From contig NZ_OY781464.1 in assembly GCF_963676735.1 (NCBI RefSeq), positions 3,815,001 through 3,879,000 of the forward strand: a stretch of DNA of 64,000 nucleotides, written 5' to 3'. Each line of letters starts with the position of its first letter. Within the stretch, counting starts at the first letter, position 1. Of the stretch, positions 62,543 through 64,000 are shown in pieces. The notes below the pieces were generated by a model. The model ran no database searches. It worked only from the letters and a program-made list of their open reading frames with translations, and had not been told where the DNA came from. Origin of the DNA: an uncultured Draconibacterium sp. GTDB taxonomy: Bacteria > Bacteroidota > Bacteroidia > Bacteroidales > Prolixibacteraceae. Position numbers and translations under genes: made by a program.

Positions 62543-64000
62543 TTATTGCAGATAAGAACGTAATAAATCAAACAGTTGCTTTTGTTTAATGGGTTTGGCA
62601 ATATAAGCGCTGCAGCCATAGTCGAGGCATTTTTTTCGTTCTTCGGGCATGGCATAAGCTGTTTGAGCAATAACTGGCAGATGTGGCCAGTTTTTTCGCA
62701 GTTTCACCAAAGCATCCAGACCATTCATCTCGGGCATATTAATATCCAGCAATACCAAATCTGGAAGTTCATGCGCCATCATTTGCAGCAACTCAATACC
62801 ATTTTGAGCGCGTTTTGTAGCAGCGCCGGTTAATTTCACGCTGTGATTGATTAAAAGGTAGGAGCTGTCATCGTCTTCAGCAATAAATATATTTTTTCCC
62901 AACAGATTGGGCAGTAAAGACACATCAGTTTGCGGTGTTGCATGGTGTTCTTCTTCCAACTGCTCTTCAAGCGGAAGCATCACAAAAAAAGTACTCCCTT
63001 TTTCGGGTTCAGATGTTAACCATATTTTACCACCGAGCAGTTGTAACAGTCCACTCACAATGGTTAAACCAAGTCCGGTTCCTTTTTTAAACTCAATATT
63101 CGATGCCTGTGAAAACCGGTCAAAAATCAGCTTTTGCTCAGCTTCCGGAATTCCGGGTCCTTCATCGCTCACAAAAAACTCCACCCTTTTTTCCTGCCTT
63201 TTTAGGTTGTAACCAATTTTTATGGTTCCACTATCAGAATATTTAATAGCATTATCAATCAAATTGGTTAATATCTGTTTGAAGCGTATTTCATCCGTTA
63301 CAATATGAAAATCAGCGTTTTTTCCCGGGATTTGCAATTCAATACTTAACTGCTTATTCTGCACCTGAATTTTGTTGGTACCAATATCCAGGGCTTCGTA
63401 TAAACTTTTAATCACATTCACCCTTGACAACTCAATTTTCATTTGGTTCGACTCAATTTTCGAAACATCAATAATGTCGTCAATAATTCGCAACAACTGC
63501 TCGCCCGAAACGGTAATTATATTCCGGTACCTGTCAATCATTTCCTTTGGCAATCCCGGTTCACCAAGCATATTCGAAAATCCCAGCAAAGCGTTCATTG
63601 GGGTTCGGATTTCGTGACTCATATTCGCCAAAAACTGCGATTTTAGCATATCAGCTTCTTTCGCTCTGTTGCGTTCTGCCTCCATTATCAACTTGTTTTC
63701 GCGCAATAAAGCAGAAACGTTTTTTTCCTTTTTTAGCGATTGATCGAGATTGCGAAGCATTTCGTTAAGCAAAATAGAGAAAAACACTGTTACACAAAGA
63801 AACAGAATCACATTTACAGCCCATCCGAATCTTCCGTAGGCATTTAAATCAACCGTATATGGCGAATTAAAATGAATAGGAACATAAAGCAGTATAAAAG
63901 CTACAGTGGAAAGAATTTCGGAATAGATTAATCCCTTGTAGCCATAAAAAAAACACGATAGAAGAACAAAAATAAACATCCAGTTAAAAGCAGACCCTCG
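62543..64000 (-). CDS. Hybrid histidine kinase with C-terminal receiver, 5' end missing
   Basis: The frame stays open from the ATG at 63979 through the right edge (upstream codons read RGSAFNW), so the true start is probably outside. Visible parts are two or more membrane helices, a coiled coil (KEKNVSALLRENKLIMEAER), HisKA (FLANMSHEIRTPMNALLGFS), the ATPase domain (NLIDNAIKYSD, DEGPGIP, GTGLGLTIVSG) and a receiver with phosphoacceptor Asp in VLLDINMPEMNG. It likely phosphorylates its own receiver and then an unseen partner. The signal is unknown. mobA follows after 20 bp. Confidence 0.9.
   Translation of the reverse strand, partial: RGSAFNWMFIFVLLSCFFYGYKGLIYSEILSTVAFILLYVPIHFNSPYTVDLNAYGRFGWAVNVILFLCVTVFFSILLNEMLRNLDQSLKKEKNVSALLRENKLIMEAERNRAKEADMLKSQFLANMSHEIRTPMNALLGFSNMLGEPGLPKEMIDRYRNIITVSGEQLLRIIDDIIDVSKIESNQMKIELSRVNVIKSLYEALDIGTNKIQVQNKQLSIELQIPGKNADFHIVTDEIRFKQILTNLIDNAIKYSDSGTIKIGYNLKRQEKRVEFFVSDEGPGIPEAEQKLIFDRFSQASNIEFKKGTGLGLTIVSGLLQLLGGKIWLTSEPEKGSTFFVMLPLEEQLEEEHHATPQTDVSLLPNLLGKNIFIAEDDDSSYLLINHSVKLTGAATKRAQNGIELLQMMAHELPDLVLLDINMPEMNGLDALVKLRKNWPHLPVIAQTAYAMPEERKKCLDYGCSAYIAKPIKQKQLFDLLRSYLQ

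Noticed and set aside
1..64000. CRISPR array, insertion sequence, prophage or tRNA genes
   Set aside because: No regularly spaced repeats, transposase or integrase frames, or tRNA-like cloverleaf sequences were recognised by eye; small tRNAs could have been missed without a covariance search.

Overview
This 64 kb window is chromosomal DNA of a Bacteroidota bacterium, most likely a facultatively anaerobic member of the Marinilabiliales/Prolixibacteraceae type (taxonomy is inference). The signs are a type IX secretion sorting domain, a fused CcoN-CcoO oxidase with the Bacteroidota cco gene order, DUF4492 in front of cydAB, TAnnTTTG-like promoter elements, weak Shine-Dalgarno sequences and moderate to low GC. 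No rRNA, tRNA, CRISPR array, insertion sequence or phage gene was found.

Layout. 1-5.0 kb (minus): an aa3/caa3-type cytochrome c oxidase operon (sco, coxA, coxC, coxD, coxB with a fused cytochrome c domain, then the start of ctaB running off the left edge). 5.05-5.7 kb: a divergent control region with a perfect CRP/FNR-like palindrome. 5.7-17.5 kb (plus): a twin-arginine FeS protein, an NrfD-type membrane subunit and a monoheme cytochrome c, followed by a complete cbb3 oxidase structural and assembly set (ccoS, ccoNO, ccoQ, ccoP, ccoG, ccoH/fixH, a SafE-like membrane protein, ccoI). 17.6-20.8 kb (plus): cytochrome bd oxidase with two small partners (DUF4492 and a 38-residue CydX-like peptide), closed by a strong terminator. 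The cell therefore has three terminal oxidases encoded almost back to back.

20.9-36.6 kb: a cell-surface region with GT2 glycosyltransferases, large multi-pass GT39/DUF2079-like membrane proteins, a VTC-DUF4956-CotH trio, a T9SS-exported repeat protein and a degenerate metallophosphoesterase. A C- or N-terminal beta-sandwich module recurs in several of these proteins. 36.8-48.5 kb: housekeeping genes (SLC12-like transporter, coaD, nudix, pyrE, birA, rsfS, ftsH, LUD protein, DUF2007, cdsA, pssA). 48.5-50 kb: a structured intergenic element and an NtrC-type regulator without a DNA-binding domain.

50-62.5 kb: a respiration and sulfur region. A seven-gene minus-strand operon encodes a Psr/Phs-like molybdoenzyme (A, B, C), two half-size YeeE/YedE membrane proteins, and two membrane-anchored rhodanese-fold proteins. 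Both of these have lost the catalytic cysteine but end in the same tail, AAGGC. Divergent from it are a Rieske protein and a 900-residue cytochrome b fused to a 12-site multiheme cytochrome c. These are followed by a broken SQR-DsrE-like fusion, a Crp/Fnr regulator, mobA and a hybrid histidine kinase that runs off the right edge.

The main candidate for an undescribed system is the sulfur operon with its paired AAGGC rhodanese-like proteins, which resemble carriers with a C-terminal swinging arm more than sulfurtransferases. Second are the two unconventional quinol-oxidising modules: the FeS/NrfD/cytochrome c set fused to the cbb3 operon, and the Rieske/cytochrome b/multiheme set.
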